Source: Arctopsyche grandis | Taxonomy: Eukaryota; Arthropoda; Insecta; Trichoptera; Hydropsychidae | DNA: 64,000 nt | Assembly: GCF_051622035.1 (NCBI RefSeq) | Contig: NC_135355.1 | Location: 42,263,486-42,327,485 of the forward strand | Direction of reading: 5' to 3' | Part shown: piece after piece, positions 10,653-23,713 of the stretch | How positions within the stretch are numbered: the stretch's first letter is position 1 | How the letters are laid out: every line of letters begins with the position of its first letter | Made by a program: the position numbers and the translations under genes | The notes under the pieces: model-generated | Seen by the model: the letters and a program-made list of their open reading frames with translations, nothing else | What the model was told of the DNA's origin: nothing | Database searches by the model: none

Positions 10653-13600
10653 AATTTAAGTCTCAAAATGGAATTTCAATGATATTTCCTACTTCGCTGA
10701 ATGAAGTCAGCAATCACGAGATGAATTCTTATATCTGGGGAAAGATTCCCCGGTGCATAAATTGTTTTTATGGAAAATATCAAATAAATCATAGTTATAT
10801 ATATATTCTTCTTAATCTAGGCATTTTCTTCACCCGATTAAGTGCTTTTTTTTAGTATACAAATGTAAGTATCGCGACTCGAAACATGCAGGTTTTGGTA
10901 ACCTGTGCTGTAAAACAAATCGAATATTTTGGGAAAAACTAATTAGAGGGATTAAAAAAAAAAAAAAAACGAAGTTATATTTTTACACATAATTTATATG
11001 TACTATAGAAATATATATCAAATCTAGATGATTAATATTACAAATTCATTTCATACTATTTTTATATGTACAATCCAAGTGACACCACATATTTGTTTTC
11101 CAATTGTTATTATACTAAGTATTTAAATAATACGATAGGTAAAACACACTATAATATATATATATAATATATACCTTATATAAGTTACAATTAATGCCAC
11201 ACCAAAATCTGAATTACAATTACCAAAAACAGCACTGAAAATCTGTAAAAAATATAATATATGTATATGATAATATATTTACAAAAGAAGCTCTGCTAAG
11301 AATACATGCTTGTGCACTAATTCACTAATTTAATCTATTACCCACAGCTAAAATTTTTCAAACAAAAAAGTATACATACATAGAATTAATTAAAAATACA
11401 TTCAAAGTTATTATACATATGTATATTGAAAGTTTGTTACTGAAGCAATAGCGGATTTACTAAGTGTGAGGAGATTAACAGTGGGAATCCTCTTATTAAT
11501 TTATATATGATACATCATATATAGTCATCAAAATTGTGCTATCGTTTAATATATATTTTATACAATATAAAGCCCCATATTAACCAATTAACATTAATAA
11601 ATGTGTTGTATCATATCCATACGATACAAACGAATACTGAAAAGAAACAAAATGTGAAAGTGGCCATCGATAAACGATGATACTTTTTTCAATATTAAAA
11701 CACTTTACTATTTAAATGTGGAATGACAGAAGTTTGCCAGGTCACAACCGTTTTCACACAAAGGCACTTTGCTACTGTTGTGGTTGGATTTATTTAAAGA
11801 ACAATCGAATAATACTAGGGCAGGACAATTTTCAAGCGGATTTAACGGAAAGCATCATCAACTCTTTAACATCTAACCTCCTTCGTTGAATAGTCCTTTT
11901 CAATCCTTTTATTCAGGACACTTGTTCATTCCGTCAAGATGCGGATAGATTATAAACAATATTTTCAAAGTATGAAACATACAATTAGTTTCTTAATATT
12001 TACGACCAATTGACCATCTACATCCTTTTGGAATTTATAAAATTTTCTCAGTCTTGATAAGAGAATTTCATCCATATTTTATTGAGGCACTTGTCCCATT
12101 TTAGAGTATGTAATTATCATAAAAAATCTTCCTTCATAATGTTGTGTACATATTTGCATAAGCGAAATTTAACTTCTACAATACACGTTACAGCGGATCT
12201 GTCAATTGAATATCATATAATATAATATGTTACACTAACTTGTAATCCTCATAAATCTATCTACGGTAAAAAAAGTGTCGTTCAAATTCATTTAAATTTA
12301 CTGATTATCACGTTACTAACCTATTAAACTATCAATACGGATTGCATGGATAGTGTAATATGCCCCAGTAAGGTTAAAACAATTTCATTCTCATCTAAAC
12401 AAAGAGTAATATTGGATTAACAAGTTAGTGTCGGAAAAAGATTAAATAATAACATAAAAAATAAATAAATAATGAAATTTGGTTAGAATTTTCAATTAAT
12501 TTCTAAATGCATCTTATGTATGTAAAATTAGCAAAAAGTAAGTAATTCATGAAAAATTTATTAGAGGAAAAAATAAGTTACAAATGTTGGTTAGTTTATT
12601 ACAAATACAGTATATAATATAATATAAAATAAATAAATAACATAATAATTTTGCTTGGGGATACGTATTGGAGCATTTTTCGAGTGCAGTGAGTGTGTTG
12701 AGAAAAGCAAACGACGAAAGTGCATCGCTTCACGCTTGCAACGAAACAGTATGCACAACAAATGCAATACAATAAATACCAAGCAAATTTGTAATAGCTA
12801 TAGAACTAGCTGAAAAGTACATACAAACATACATTTTATACATGTATAAATTAAAAAGCCGTCGTTTAATACATACAGATTACTCTCGCGCAAAAAAGTT
12901 TATCTTTAAAAAGAGTATAAATTTTAAAAAATATTTTACTCGTGTCATTACACAATTCATTAATTACACATTTTTGGAAAAATATCGATCCAGTTAAAAC
13001 TACCGTTGTCTAATTGTTGCACCATCACAATCACGATCACGATCACGATAACGAATATTAATTAGGCAGGCACTATAAGAAATATGTCTTTATTTTTTTT
13101 TTGTTTGTTTGTTTTGACTCCGACAATACAATTTTATTTTAGCTATGTATTAATGATGATAGATAAGGCACTCTACATGTTGTTTTACATTTACATATGT
13201 ATTATAATAATTTAGTCCAGGTATTAAAAGATTTTTAATTTAAAAAGAAAAACCACAAAAATCTACTAATCCTTAAATTAAATATAAAAACTTACTTTTT
13301 AACAGACTTTGCATTGATTCTTCATAATTTTAGAATGATCGCTCAAAAAAGCCATTGCAAATGTCAGATAGCTATTTTTATTTTTATTGCATACAATAAT
13401 CTATTATAATTACTGATAAATGACAAAATTTGACTATTGAACTCACTTTGTATTCTACATACGCATACGTATACGTATGATCTACTTGTAAATAAATTTG
13501 TAATTTAAGAATTAATAAATAAAATTGGATAGGTATATCACATTGTAGTAGATTAACTTCTATTTAATATATATGGAAGATTAAAAAAGATAAAGGAGTC

Positions 13601-14844
13601 GCCGTGTAAATGAATATTATTGCCATGAGCAAGTGACATGTATACAACATGTAGACAACAGTGTTTTCACACATTATAAAAAAATTATTTTACAAATTAC
13701 CGACTACCTACTATTATGTATATATATAGGATACTTACACATATAAATTGTTTTAATTTTTATCTAATTATACACTCAGGAAGGACATTATTATTTAAAA
13801 TACAAATACAAGTTATTCAATTTATAAATAGGTATATTTCTTATGTACACGTTGCTGTGTGTTTGTATGTATGTATGTATGTGCATAGTATAATGAAGAT
13901 AAACACGTATCTGCATAATTTGACAATAATTAAAAATATGTTACGATGTTTTGAGCAAATCTCTCCCATATACATCCAAGACAAAAATATAAATTGATTA
14001 TGAAATCAAATTTAATCCGTCTGCCGGAAGCAGTACAGAAAAGACTACCACACTATTTATTATACACTTCAAAACATGATTTGTATTTGAATCTCCGTAT
14101 ATATATATATATATTATAATTTATTTTAATATACATACATATTATGATTTTGAGATAATAAAGAAATATTTCGTTTTTCTGTCATTTTAAAATATAATCA
14201 CAAATAAAAATTGCTTTCGAAACTTAACACGTTTAAAAAATATATTATATAAAAAAAATATTGCTAACAAATGGAATTGATTATATGTAAAAAAAAAAAA
14301 AATGCAAATTATGTAGTTATGAAAATTTGATTATTTTTTTTATAAAATGGAATTTTTTCAAGTTTTAAAAACTTTCAATCAAGGGCCCCACACATGTTGA
14401 GATCTACATATATCTGTACAAGTTGCAAGTATAAATCTCAACGTACAAGTCTGACTTTCTAGTCTATGAATTTATCATTGCATGATTCAATCTGCTCGCT
14501 CGCCGGTAAATATTCTCGATGTGATGATGTCCAATAGATAATTCAACGTGTGTGGAGCACTTAAGATGGATTCTATCATATGTATGTACATATACAATGT
14601 AAAATACTATTTGTCATATTATTCATTTACGGTCAACATATTTTGCTATGTTTTTGCAATTAAATAATAAAATAGATTGTATAAATAAAATAGTAAGATC
14701 TGAGATTAATATCGTGTCCATACGTACGTTATTAAAAATGTGGTAACCGTATTCAGATTTTACAAATATGAAAATTCTTTGATTTATTACAAGGTATGTA
14801 TTCATCGAATTGTGATAATAGGCAAACTACGTAGAAAAAATACG
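10653..14844. other. AT-rich intergenic DNA, probably including the lqf 3' UTR
   Basis: Over 4 kb with no supported gene. It holds poly(A) and (TA)n tracts, and many short ACATACATATGTATGT-type palindromic microsatellites (for example 13866-13880). The right-hand part is downstream of the lqf stop codon (14845). The nearest AATAAA on the minus strand is at 14783-14788, but a longer 3' UTR cannot be excluded. Confidence 0.45.
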
Positions 14845-17800
14845 TTATGATAAAAAGGGATTGGGTGTGTTAGAATGTGATTGCGACGGTGCAGGCGCCC
14901 AAGGAGACGACGAAGAAACCGGTGCCCAGGGATCCTGTTGCGTCAGTCCCATCGCGAGAGACGGTTGTTGCTTTATTTCGTTCATCGTTAATCTCGGCTG
15001 AAATCGACATCACAATATACACACATGTCAAATAATTCAAGAGCGGTGAGTAAAGTGTGCATTTACAACAATTACCTGCGTCTGAGTCTGAAACAGATTC
15101 GGCTTTGTTGCTTGTTGTGTTTCCAAAGAGAACGGATTCGCCGACGATTGCGACAAGTGAAGTCCGGTGCTGACTCCAAAAATGTTATCGTTTCCGGGAC
15201 CGTTGACGGGCTTGATCAGATTATCTAAATTGACTAAGGCGCTATTTTCACCGAGAAAAGATTGAGGCGTCTTCTTGGCCGGCAGTGCGGGCCCGTTGGC
15301 ATTGGTTCCACTCAAACTGTCACCCAAAAGATTCAAATCGAACGGATCGGGGGACATGGTGGAACCGTTTGAATTACTATTATTATTGTTTACTGTCGTT
15401 CCGTTGGATTTCTGCAAACGTGATCTGTTGGAGATTATGTCGAAGTCTTCCAAATCTGACGACGGACTCGATAACATGTTCAACGGAGGGGACTGATTCT
15501 GTAAAAAGTGAACAATGAGAATCAATCAGACCCATGTACATGGTGACAGCACACAAACGGAACATGGTGCTACTTTAGTATGTGGTCTACCTTAGCATGC
15601 AATCTACCTTTGAATCAGTCGACTATTTTTTTTCAACGACCTGTTTATTATAATTTTTGTGTTTTCCTGCCACCCCATAATGTTGTTGAGGCATGTCTAT
15701 CAAAATAGCGAAGAAAATACCGACACTAACAACCTAATCTTAACACTATGGTGGCCGCTGACTCATATTTGTATCATATTTGCACAATGCTTACTGGCCG
15801 CTGATACATATTCACGACTGCGCGAATATATTTTTCAGTCCGCTGATATATTATCGTTTCTGACGAAAACGTGATACAAAATTGTATCATCGGCCACAAA
15901 CGATTGACGCAAACGTTATACAAAAATATATCAGCGGCCACTAGGCGTTGTGCACCCAACATGATACAAATATGAGTCAGCGGCCGCCATCGTGTTAAAA
16001 GAATAGTCCCAACTCTAACTTAACCTTTCCTCCCCTGTGATATGTATTTACTACAACTCGACTCTAATAATGGGAATATCGATATGAAATGTAATAGATA
16101 CGAGGTTCAGAATTTTTGCATTCCTCCATAATATAATTACGAATTACGTCAATGTATGTGTACAAAATACATATCATCGGAGCGCGCGGATGTTTTTGGC
16201 ACCGTAAGGGAAAGGTTAAACCTAACCTAACCTGACCCTTAAATAAATAGGTGTTGGCTTCTAAGATATGTTTTTTTTTTTAAGTTTTATCTCATCAATA
16301 TTTTCAACACATTTATTTAAGGGTCAAGTTAGGTTAGGTTAAGTTAGGGTCGGCCCTATTAATTTAAGATTAGGTTGTTAGGGTCGGTAGTATTCAGTCT
16401 CACTGTCACATGCGAGAACTGAGACAGAGACAGCATATTAAAGTAAAAACGTGAAGGTAGATCGCATACTAAAGTAGATATGTTGAAGTTAGACCGCATA
16501 CTAAAGTGGCACCGACGAACATTCTCAAAATTTGTTTATATTTACATGCGCTAAGGGTAACCAAGGATCTCGTCGAAGAGTTGAAGTCGGAGCGGCGGCA
16601 GCGGTGATTGGAGCCGGTGGAATAGGTGGTGGCGGCAATGTGCGAGGTGCCCAAGGATCGGCCAACGGAGGGCTCACAGCTCCCGACGACACGGTACTAC
16701 TACTCCACGGATCGACCGACGGTTGCTACAAAAAACACGCACAACAATAATTGCCTACATGTTTCCGCAGAGAACTCCTCAAACTTTGAATGTGAATTTT
16801 TGAAAGCTATCAAAGGAACACCACACATACATACATATGAAACACACTCGTTCAAAGCTCGCGTTTACAACCCGAGCTTAACGGAAGCGTGATTCATATT
16901 ACAAGTACATTATGCATATGTACTTTGAACACTACTACTCTAAATATACTGTAGTAATGGTTAAAAGAGGGCGATAATGTTCACTTAACAAATACATATC
17001 ACTATTTACACACGGCAGTGATGCAACGCAAGTGGGAGAATAATTCAGACAGGATGAGTTTAAAGGAACATTAAACAAAAAAAAACTAAACCAGATTTAT
17101 CGAATGAGACGAAAACAGAATACATACATACGATATAATAATTGAAATCTATTATATTACAGTACAGTGACAGTGGCTCGCTTTCATTAAAGAAACTATT
17201 GATACATTTCAATTTATTCAGTGACAAGAAAAAAATAGGATTCGAGGTAAACAAAGGTGATCGTAAGAGATACTAGAAAATACAAAAAAAAAAAAAAAGA
17301 TGATTTTTTCCTTACCGAAGGGTCATAACAGAAATTAAATCCAATATCCAAGGACTGTCATAAAGCAAAATAAAATATACACACATATATATAAAAGTAA
17401 AAATTGTACAAATTATTTCATACGAATCACATTAAATATTATATTATAGAGATTTATATAAACAAATATAGCGATTGGAATTTTTTTATAGAATAAACCC
17501 CCCCACAAACTAATTTTTTTTCCCATAACAAATTATCATTTCCAAGAGTTATTTTATTACGGCGGTTTTTCGGTTGAAATTCTCTATCAAACTAAACACT
17601 GACGAATGTTGTTTATTTTTGACTGAAATCTTTACAATTTATAAGGATTTTTATTAACTTTTGCTAATATCAGTAGGAAATTGCATAAAAAAAATAAAAA
17701 AGTAGTCGTTGAAACATTTTTCCAATTTTCGCTGGTCTGCAGATGTTAAAAAGGTTTAAAACCGTCACTTCATTATTCTGGTAATATTAATATATATATA

Positions 17801-20800
17801 TTTTCTTCGAACCAGTTTAATTACAGTATATGTATGTACATATATACCAGGAAGGCCTAACGGGTAAACTTCCTGGCCAATTACAAACAATGCAGCATTT
17901 TTATTACATAAATCGAAATTAATGAATTTTAACTTGTATATAAATTTTATTGTACATCAATCATACTCAAATAGCGGTGACATTTCAACAATGAAATCAG
18001 AAAAATTGGCAAACTCTGATAGGAAACGATCGACCTGGAGCACAAATATCCAAGTTTGACCAGCAGAATAAATTCTTTTCAATCGAGGTCTACTCACGGG
18101 ATCAAACCCGGCGCTTGTTGGTGCTAGGCAAAAGCCCAACCACCGAGCCATTCATTGATTGAATTAAATGTGAATCCAACTTCAGTGCCGGATGAATGTG
18201 CAACGTCAACAAATTAAAGAAGAAATTAACCTGTGGTCTTTGAGGTGGAGTCGGAGGCGTACCCCAAGGGTCTGAGGCAGCTGTGGCTGCTGCTCCCGCT
18301 GCCGGCATAACCGGATTTCCAAGATTGACATCCAACAGATCCAGCAGATGGCTCTGCTGAGATCCGTCACCTCCAGGTTTTCCATCGGTGGGCGTGCCTC
18401 TATGGAAATTTACACGACATTTAAAATTCAATTCCATTGCATTCAAAAGAACGAATCGATTGCCGAATGCTCACTTAAAGTCTTGCTCGCTTTGACTGAG
18501 CGCGAGCTGCAAGCGAACGTAGTCAGATCGACGGCGACGCTCGTCTCGTTCCGCTTCTTCGCGGCTCATCGCCAGAGCCAACTGTAATTGCAGATCTTCC
18601 TCGCCCGCCGTTTGCGGACGTGCAGTCTCGAGTTCGCCGATAGTACCGGAACTATCCCTGCTGCCGCCCATCTACGATAGCAATAATTATAAACCGTAGC
18701 ATACACAAAGAAGCAAACGTGAGTTGCCGAAATGAAACAACATTGAAAAGTGAATACCGTCGGAAATGCGGGACTGGACGGAGTGTCTAAAGTGCCGTCG
18801 CTTCCGAAAGCGCTGGTCGATTGGGCGAAACGCTCCTTGGCTTTTAGAGCGCGAGCTCTTTCGTTCTTTAACCGTTCGTCGTCTTGCAGCAGGATGGAAA
18901 GTTGTTTGGCTTTTTCGCGCACGTGAAGGCCTAAATAAACAAATCGGCCCACGGTAAAGTCACAATCTGCATGCATACTGTTTGGATATGAGGTTTACTG
19001 GAAAGTTCCTTCGTCATTTGCAATAGAGTGCGTTCAAACATTCATTTCGGTGTGATCTTTACGCCTAACAAAATATGGGCTCGATAAATTCAGAATGATT
19101 ACAAAACATGGTGTCATGCAGCCAATCTCCTGAACTTGGCAGATTTCTATATTTTAAAAAAACTATACATTGAGAAAAATACTTTGTATCTTAAAAAAAA
19201 TGTTTGTACGTTTTCGGTGCATTAAACGATCGCGTATTGTGCATCGAATAAAATATTTTGGCATTATAAAATATGAAACGATCATTAAAAAATCATTCAA
19301 AAAGTGACAACGTTACAGTCTTCCGCTATTAACAACCGTCAACTGTCTTTGTAAAAAGTGTTTACTTTTGTTTCTCACTAGTGAAATGTAATCTGAACCG
19401 TTTGCCCGCGGCCGTCTTCTATGGAAGCTTTGCGCGACAAGTCTGTAGCGCGGCTGTCTTCCATAGAATTTCTGAACTTTGCACGGGATTTTGAGCCTTA
19501 TATGCGCCTATTTCAACTGTTTTAAGGTTCAAAATTGGTTGAATATATTACTGAGAGTTGAATGCCATCTATTCAATTTGCTTAAAATGAATATATACCC
19601 ATCAAAATTACTTTTTTTGTGGAACCATACTGAAACCTCGTTTATGTGAATTATTATTTGACAATTAAGCCAAAACTACGAGATATATTATGTATTTTAT
19701 TGTTTAAAATAATACTTTATGTGTTAATTGACGTATCTGGTTACTTGAGTAAATATTAAAATCTTTATTTAGGGTCGAAAACTCGATTTCCAAATTCGCA
19801 AAAAAGGTGCCACTTACAGAGCTAGTTTGCTATATTTATTGCCACAGGCAAAGGATTAAATAAATAAAACCAACCCTAACCAAATCATAAATAAATAAAA
19901 CCTAACCAAACGTTGGTTCATATTTTGGCAATCTCGATGTTGACGATACAGTTCATCTGTCATTTTAATGCACATTTCATCCACTTTTTAAGTAGCAAAT
20001 ATTTTTTTCAATGATCAAAGCAAACGTTCTAATGCAATCTGTAGCCCGTCATTTAGGAATGCATACACATTTTTGGTAATGTACAAAAAATTTTTTTAAA
20101 TGCACATTTATTTTATAAAATGGACGTTAAATTGTTCCCTTTTAAAAATGCCAAATATGATTTTTCCCATTTCTATTCAAACTATTTCCTACTATATGTA
20201 AATATAGTAGTAATTTGACAAATCGACGCGATAGTGTATGTAGATTTGCAAAAAAAACCATCAGAGATGAGACGATTTCGCAGACTCCAAAATCCGAAAT
20301 AACTTTCCGGTACACCTGATAATTTGATATATTTTACAATATTGAAAAGACGACGTTTATTACATTTGTTACCTTGATCTTTACCCTCTTCTATGTGCTG
20401 AAAATCTTTGAGTGTCTCGATTGCGAATATATTCTCTTTGCACTGCATTGCGACTTTTTCGGTGCCAGTTTTGATCAGATATTCCATCAACACGAGGGCT
20501 TTGTAAACGTGCCGCCAATTTTTTCCATGATCGTTTAATCTTTTCCAGATCATGTGCATAATTTCAGTGAATGCCATTACGTTGTAAGTGAGATCTGCTA
20601 TTTCGGCCATGAGCGTACTAGACGGACCCCATGGATCATTCGAAGTAGCCTCTCGCACTTTAATCTGAAACCAAAACAAACATTCAAAATTCTATTCTAC
20701 TTAATACGATCACTACATTTTCATATGAATAATACATGCAACTTTTACGAGACGTAATTATCCACACTACCTGAGCATCAGAATAATTGTGTGCTAGATT

Positions 20801-20863
20801 CTTTATATTTCTCCTCAAGCCCGCTACATTCACTTGCATATCGTCTTTCGTACCTTTCGGCAT
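14845..20863 (-). CDS. lqf: Liquid facets / epsin endocytic adaptor
   Basis: Coding exons on the minus strand, 5' to 3': 20863-20771, 20664-20373, 18930-18758, 18671-18475, 18399-18231, (optional 17354-17316), 16725-16546, 15498-15076, 14997-14845. All junctions are GT-AG and keep frame, giving 559 residues, or 572 with the microexon. The ENTH domain is residues about 12-150 (IKNLAHNYSDAQIKVREATS, NDPWGP, YVYKAL-like HVYKALVLMEYLIKTGTEKV). Two ubiquitin-interacting motifs follow at 210-227 and 235-252, then a clathrin-box-like LLDLLD (270-275), AP-2-binding DPW/DPF motifs (295, 326, 344, 374, 432, 544) and EH-binding NPF motifs (502 and the C-terminal NPFLS, numbering with the microexon). It links PIP2 membranes, ubiquitinated cargo and clathrin; in flies it is needed for Notch-ligand endocytosis. 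ATG 20861-20863 follows directly on an acceptor (TTTTCCAG); a second in-frame ATG at 20839 is the start used in flies. A SINE sits in the intron at 17.8-18.2 kb. Confidence 0.93.
15744..15994. mobile_element. Palindromic piggyBac-type MITE with TTAA duplication
   Basis: Flanked by TTAA on both sides (15740-15743, 15995-15998). The left end reads CACTATGGTGGCCGCTGACT and the right end is its near-perfect inverse complement (CACGATGGCGGCCGCTGACT). Inner arms carry repeated inverted blocks (ATGATACAAAT, GTTTCTGACGAAAACGTGAT and AACGATTGACGCAAACG), so much of the 251 bp can fold on itself. TTAA duplication is the signature of piggyBac transposases; no ORF is present. It lies in the lqf intron between 16545 and 15499. 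Confidence 0.75.
16205..16350. repeat. Long inverted repeat with TTAGG-like motifs
   Basis: AACCTAACCTAACCTGACCC, then TTAAATAAATAGGTGTTG, is mirrored about 60 bp further by CAACACATTTATTTAAGGG and TCAAGTTAGGTTAGG. The arms are about 40 bp with a T-rich loop. TTAGG is the insect telomere unit, but only two or three degenerate units occur, so this is better called a hairpin-forming repeat than an interstitial telomere. Confidence 0.6.
17316..17354 (-). CDS. lqf: Candidate in-frame 39-nt microexon of lqf
   Basis: Between the exons at 18399-18231 and 16725-16546, the minus strand reads TTTATGACAG, then 39 nt encoding SLDIGFNFCYDPS, then GTAAGG. Both neighbouring junctions are phase 0, so inclusion adds 13 residues without shifting the frame. 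The donor is nearly ideal and the acceptor has a correct AG with a weak pyrimidine tract. It would lie in the disordered linker just after the first DPW motif. Inferred from splice signals alone; RNA is needed. Confidence 0.5.
17845..18155 (-). mobile_element. SINE copy C in an lqf intron
   Basis: On the minus strand: head ATGGCTCGGTGGTTGGGC with box B GGTTTGATCCCG, body with CTGGTCAAACTTGGATATTT and TTGCCAATTTTTCTGATTTC, then the common tail (TTTGTAATTGGCCAGGAAG, GTTAGGCCTTCCTGG). It lies in the same orientation as lqf between the exons at 18231 and 17354, so it is transcribed as part of the intron. Confidence 0.75.
18931..20372. repeat. lqf intron with an interrupted dispersed repeat
   Basis: Segments 19185-19335 and 19985-20150 correspond, in inverse orientation, to one continuous repeat at 30455-30835 in a Nup85 intron (shared: GTGCATCGAATAAAATATTT, GGCATTATAAA, CAATGATCAAAGCAAAC, TTTATTTTATAAAATGGACG). 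Here the repeat is split by about 650 bp of other DNA. The break falls where the other copy reads GCTAGCAAAT, with TA at both edges of the inserted piece, suggesting a later TA-targeting insertion. A short inverted pair, TTCTATGGAAG/CTTCCATAGAA, lies at 19417-19469. Confidence 0.55.
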
Positions 20864-22800
20864 CTGGAAAATAATCATTGCATCTTGAATACAACTTCAA
20901 ATAGCCAAAAATATGCTCGCTCGTATGGCACGTTGGAGTAAATTCATTTCATTTTGAACAAAAACATGCGGAATACTTACTTTGAATTATTTGATCAATA
21001 ACGGCAGGTTAATAAAAAGTTCCAAAGACTTTTTGCAGCGTCTGTCAAAAAACAAAACGAAAACACAGTTTGTTAGTGCTTATATCAAAATTAAAGAAGC
21101 AAAAATCAAATCGGAAACACTGTTAAATTTCAATATTAAATGATTTTTTTTAATCGTTTCGGTTTTTATTTATCATATATATATTGTGAAAATATTAATC
21201 CGTTAACATTAAAACACACACGAAATTGGCATGCACATAAATTAAATTTATAGCACGAGAAGCTCTAAAAGATCTTGGTGAACGTTATTTAAATTCAAAT
21301 ACAACTGAACGATAATCGTAAAAGAATTACCAAAAAAATACTACATCTGCGGCTTCCATTTGATTGTTTAATCACTGAATGGTTGATTAAATTTACCGCA
21401 GCCGGTGTTAAAAACTAAAATTATGAGCCCGCAAGTCGAATAAAAAAAATATTTACTGATAAGAACGATCAAGATAAAGATAAATTAATTTTATCAAAGC
21501 CAATCTGATAAACGGCGATACCGGGACGAGCGCACTGCATATTTGAGTTTACTTGTCGAAAATATTATTATCATCATACGCTTTAAAATTCAACGGAAGC
21601 GTGAGTGAACTCTACGTGAGCTCTTTGTGAGATTGTGAACAAACGATTTTCTAAAAATAATGTGTATATTTACATAAAAAGTAGCATTAAGTACATAAAT
21701 AAATACACCTCGGTTTGAATGCGAGCGAAATTAGCCTCTCGGAGACAAAAACATTCACTTTGCTTGGATATATATATATATATATCGACATTTAAGTTTT
21801 AAGGTTTCTAATCGTCTCTAGTATTATCGGTGAAGACTTAGTAGTGTAGGTTGCGCGAATGTTTCATACACGTAACGGTGAGAGAGAGAGAGAGAATCGA
21901 TTCCACGGTGCAGGTCAGATTTCCTCGATGCGAACGGCAATCATTAGGAACGCGAACGAGGAGAAATTAGACACCGAAATGACAAAGCAAACGTGGAATG
22001 ATTCGGCAGAATCGATGCGCTTTTGACATTTGAATAAAACGTCAAATGGGTTTGTTTACTAAAGTGGAAAGTGGCTGACATCGCCGAGGTCTCAATTAGA
22101 CGGTGGATGTGGATGTAAATGCAAATGCAATTGTGGTCCTGTTCTGTCAGAACGGGAGTGGCGAGAGGGGGCGTGTGGGGTTGTGGGGGAGGGGAGGGGT
22201 GGGGTGGGGTTGCGATGAATCACGAGTCGCGGGTGTCGTCGACTGACCACTGACCACTGACCACTGACCAGTGACCAGTGACCAGTGAGCAATGAGCTGT
22301 CAATAGTGAAATGGAAAATGGGAATCGGTGTCAAACTGACCCGCCGAATCCGAGTCCAGTCGGAGTGGAGTCGAAGTCGAAGTCCTCGCCTCGTCCTCGT
22401 CCTCGCGACGAAGGTCGAGGAGAATTGCGCGAGTGAGAGAGTGAGAGAGTGACACTGATAGTGATAGTGATAGCGAGAGAGAATGAATGCGAATGCGAAT
22501 GCCAGACGGCCGCGGCCGCCGCCTTCTGCTTCTACAAGTGAGCTCGTCTCTCCAAACCTGTCGCTCGTCGCTCGTCACTCGTTACTCGACTCTCAACACT
22601 CGACACTCGACACTGACTGAAGCTCTGTATGCGAGCGAGTGAGTGTGAGTGTGTGTGTCTTTCGTGCCGAGCTGTTGCCCGCCTGCACTCTGACACACCG
22701 CTTCGATGCCAATACGGCTAACGAATGACGCCACTTTTCGCCACGCCACACCTTTCCTCGATTGCACAAACCGTGTTCAGACTGGTTCGGTGATTATTGG
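20864..22800. promoter_or_regulatory. lqf 5' region with GC-rich putative promoter at 21880-22800
   Basis: The lqf ATG exon begins at a splice acceptor, so at least one upstream non-coding exon must exist. The best candidate area is 21880-22800: CpG-rich, with (GA)n at 21883-21893, G-rich runs at 22160-22205, a seven-base tandem CTGACCA/CAGTGAC around 22240-22290, and CACTCGA repeats at 22590-22615. Positions 20864-21880 are AT-rich intron. No exact start site can be given. Confidence 0.4.
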
Positions 22801-22822
22801 TCACAAAGCGCTCGCCCAAAAC
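22786..22822 (+). repeat. One end of the 10-bp-TSD MITE family
   Basis: GGTTCGGTGATTATTGGTCA, then CAAAGCGCTCGCCCAAAA, is the inverse complement of the right end of the complete small element at 27900-28063. The rest of the unit is not recognisable to the right. Confidence 0.55.
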
Positions 22823-23400
22823 TCACTGAAATCTCTATAACGGGACATCCATCATACTGTAGGGATGTATTGCATCGCGTACTTATTCATTATCGATGTC
22901 ATTTTAAGCCCGCTTTAAAGGTCACGGAATTTGACCCTTAAAGCCCTCAACATGAGGCCACCCCCCCCCCCCAACGAATACAGTCCAAGAGACCCTTTCG
23001 TCGGAGAACGAGACGATTGTTCATGAATATCGCACATCACTGTTCTAATAAAAAAAACCACACTGTACATAACCAAGTACAAAATTAACAACAACGCATG
23101 AACACATAAAGCGCGCATCTGTTAGGAAACAATACCTGAATGCGAATGCACGCACACCTCAAGTAAACATACATGTACGCATGATTATGCGTACATGTAT
23201 GTGCGTGCGTGCTTATGCGCGCCCACACACACACAAACACACACACACAAACACACACACAAACATACACACGACATAAACCAAAAATACATACACTCAC
23301 CTAAACAGCAAACGCACACTCACACACACACATTCACAGAATATAAAATATAAAAATAAAAAATCAACACATAAATGCTTTTGCAATTAAGTGGAGTAGT
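22823..23400. other. Low-complexity stretch
   Basis: A poly-C run at 22962-22972 and an (AC)n tract with interruptions at about 23224-23275 dominate. Short ORFs across the AC tract are low-complexity artefacts. Nothing else recognised. Confidence 0.5.
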
Positions 23401-23710
23401 AGCATTCAGGGGAACACATCTTCCCAAAGCATTCCGCAAACTTTTCGAAAGCTCTAAACGATGCTTTACTCATTATTAGATCCCCATGATGTGGGGGGCC
23501 AATGAGAGAACCCTCCTCTCAGCCTCCATTCCAGGACAGGACCACAGAATATGATCTGCATCCTGCTCCGGAAAAGAACACGGACAAAAGGACTCAGATA
23601 CCAAGCCCATAGATGCGAGCTTGCCGTTAAAGTGGCCATGACCAGTTAAAAATTTACTGGTCCAAAAACTAGGCGACAGCCAATCACGCTCAAGGCGCGA
23701 AGTCATACTC
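23400..23710 (-). mobile_element. 3' fragment of an R1/Jockey-type LINE
   Basis: On the minus strand 23706-23476 encodes SKFLTGHGHFNGKLASMGLV followed by SFCPCSFPEQDADHILWSCP. This is the characteristic region after the reverse transcriptase in R1/Jockey-group non-LTR elements (LTGHG...C..C...D...H.L..CP). A stop lies just upstream (minus strand near 23716), and nothing of the polymerase or endonuclease is left, so it is a 5'-truncated dead copy with its 3' end pointing left. Confidence 0.7.
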
Positions 23711-23713
23711 CCA

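Noticed and set aside
16190-16400. Interstitial telomere
   Set aside because: Only two or three degenerate TTAGG units in each arm of a hairpin; not a run of perfect units.
22968-23300. ORFs over the AC/GT tracts
   Set aside because: Low-complexity translation of (AC)n; no coding signature.
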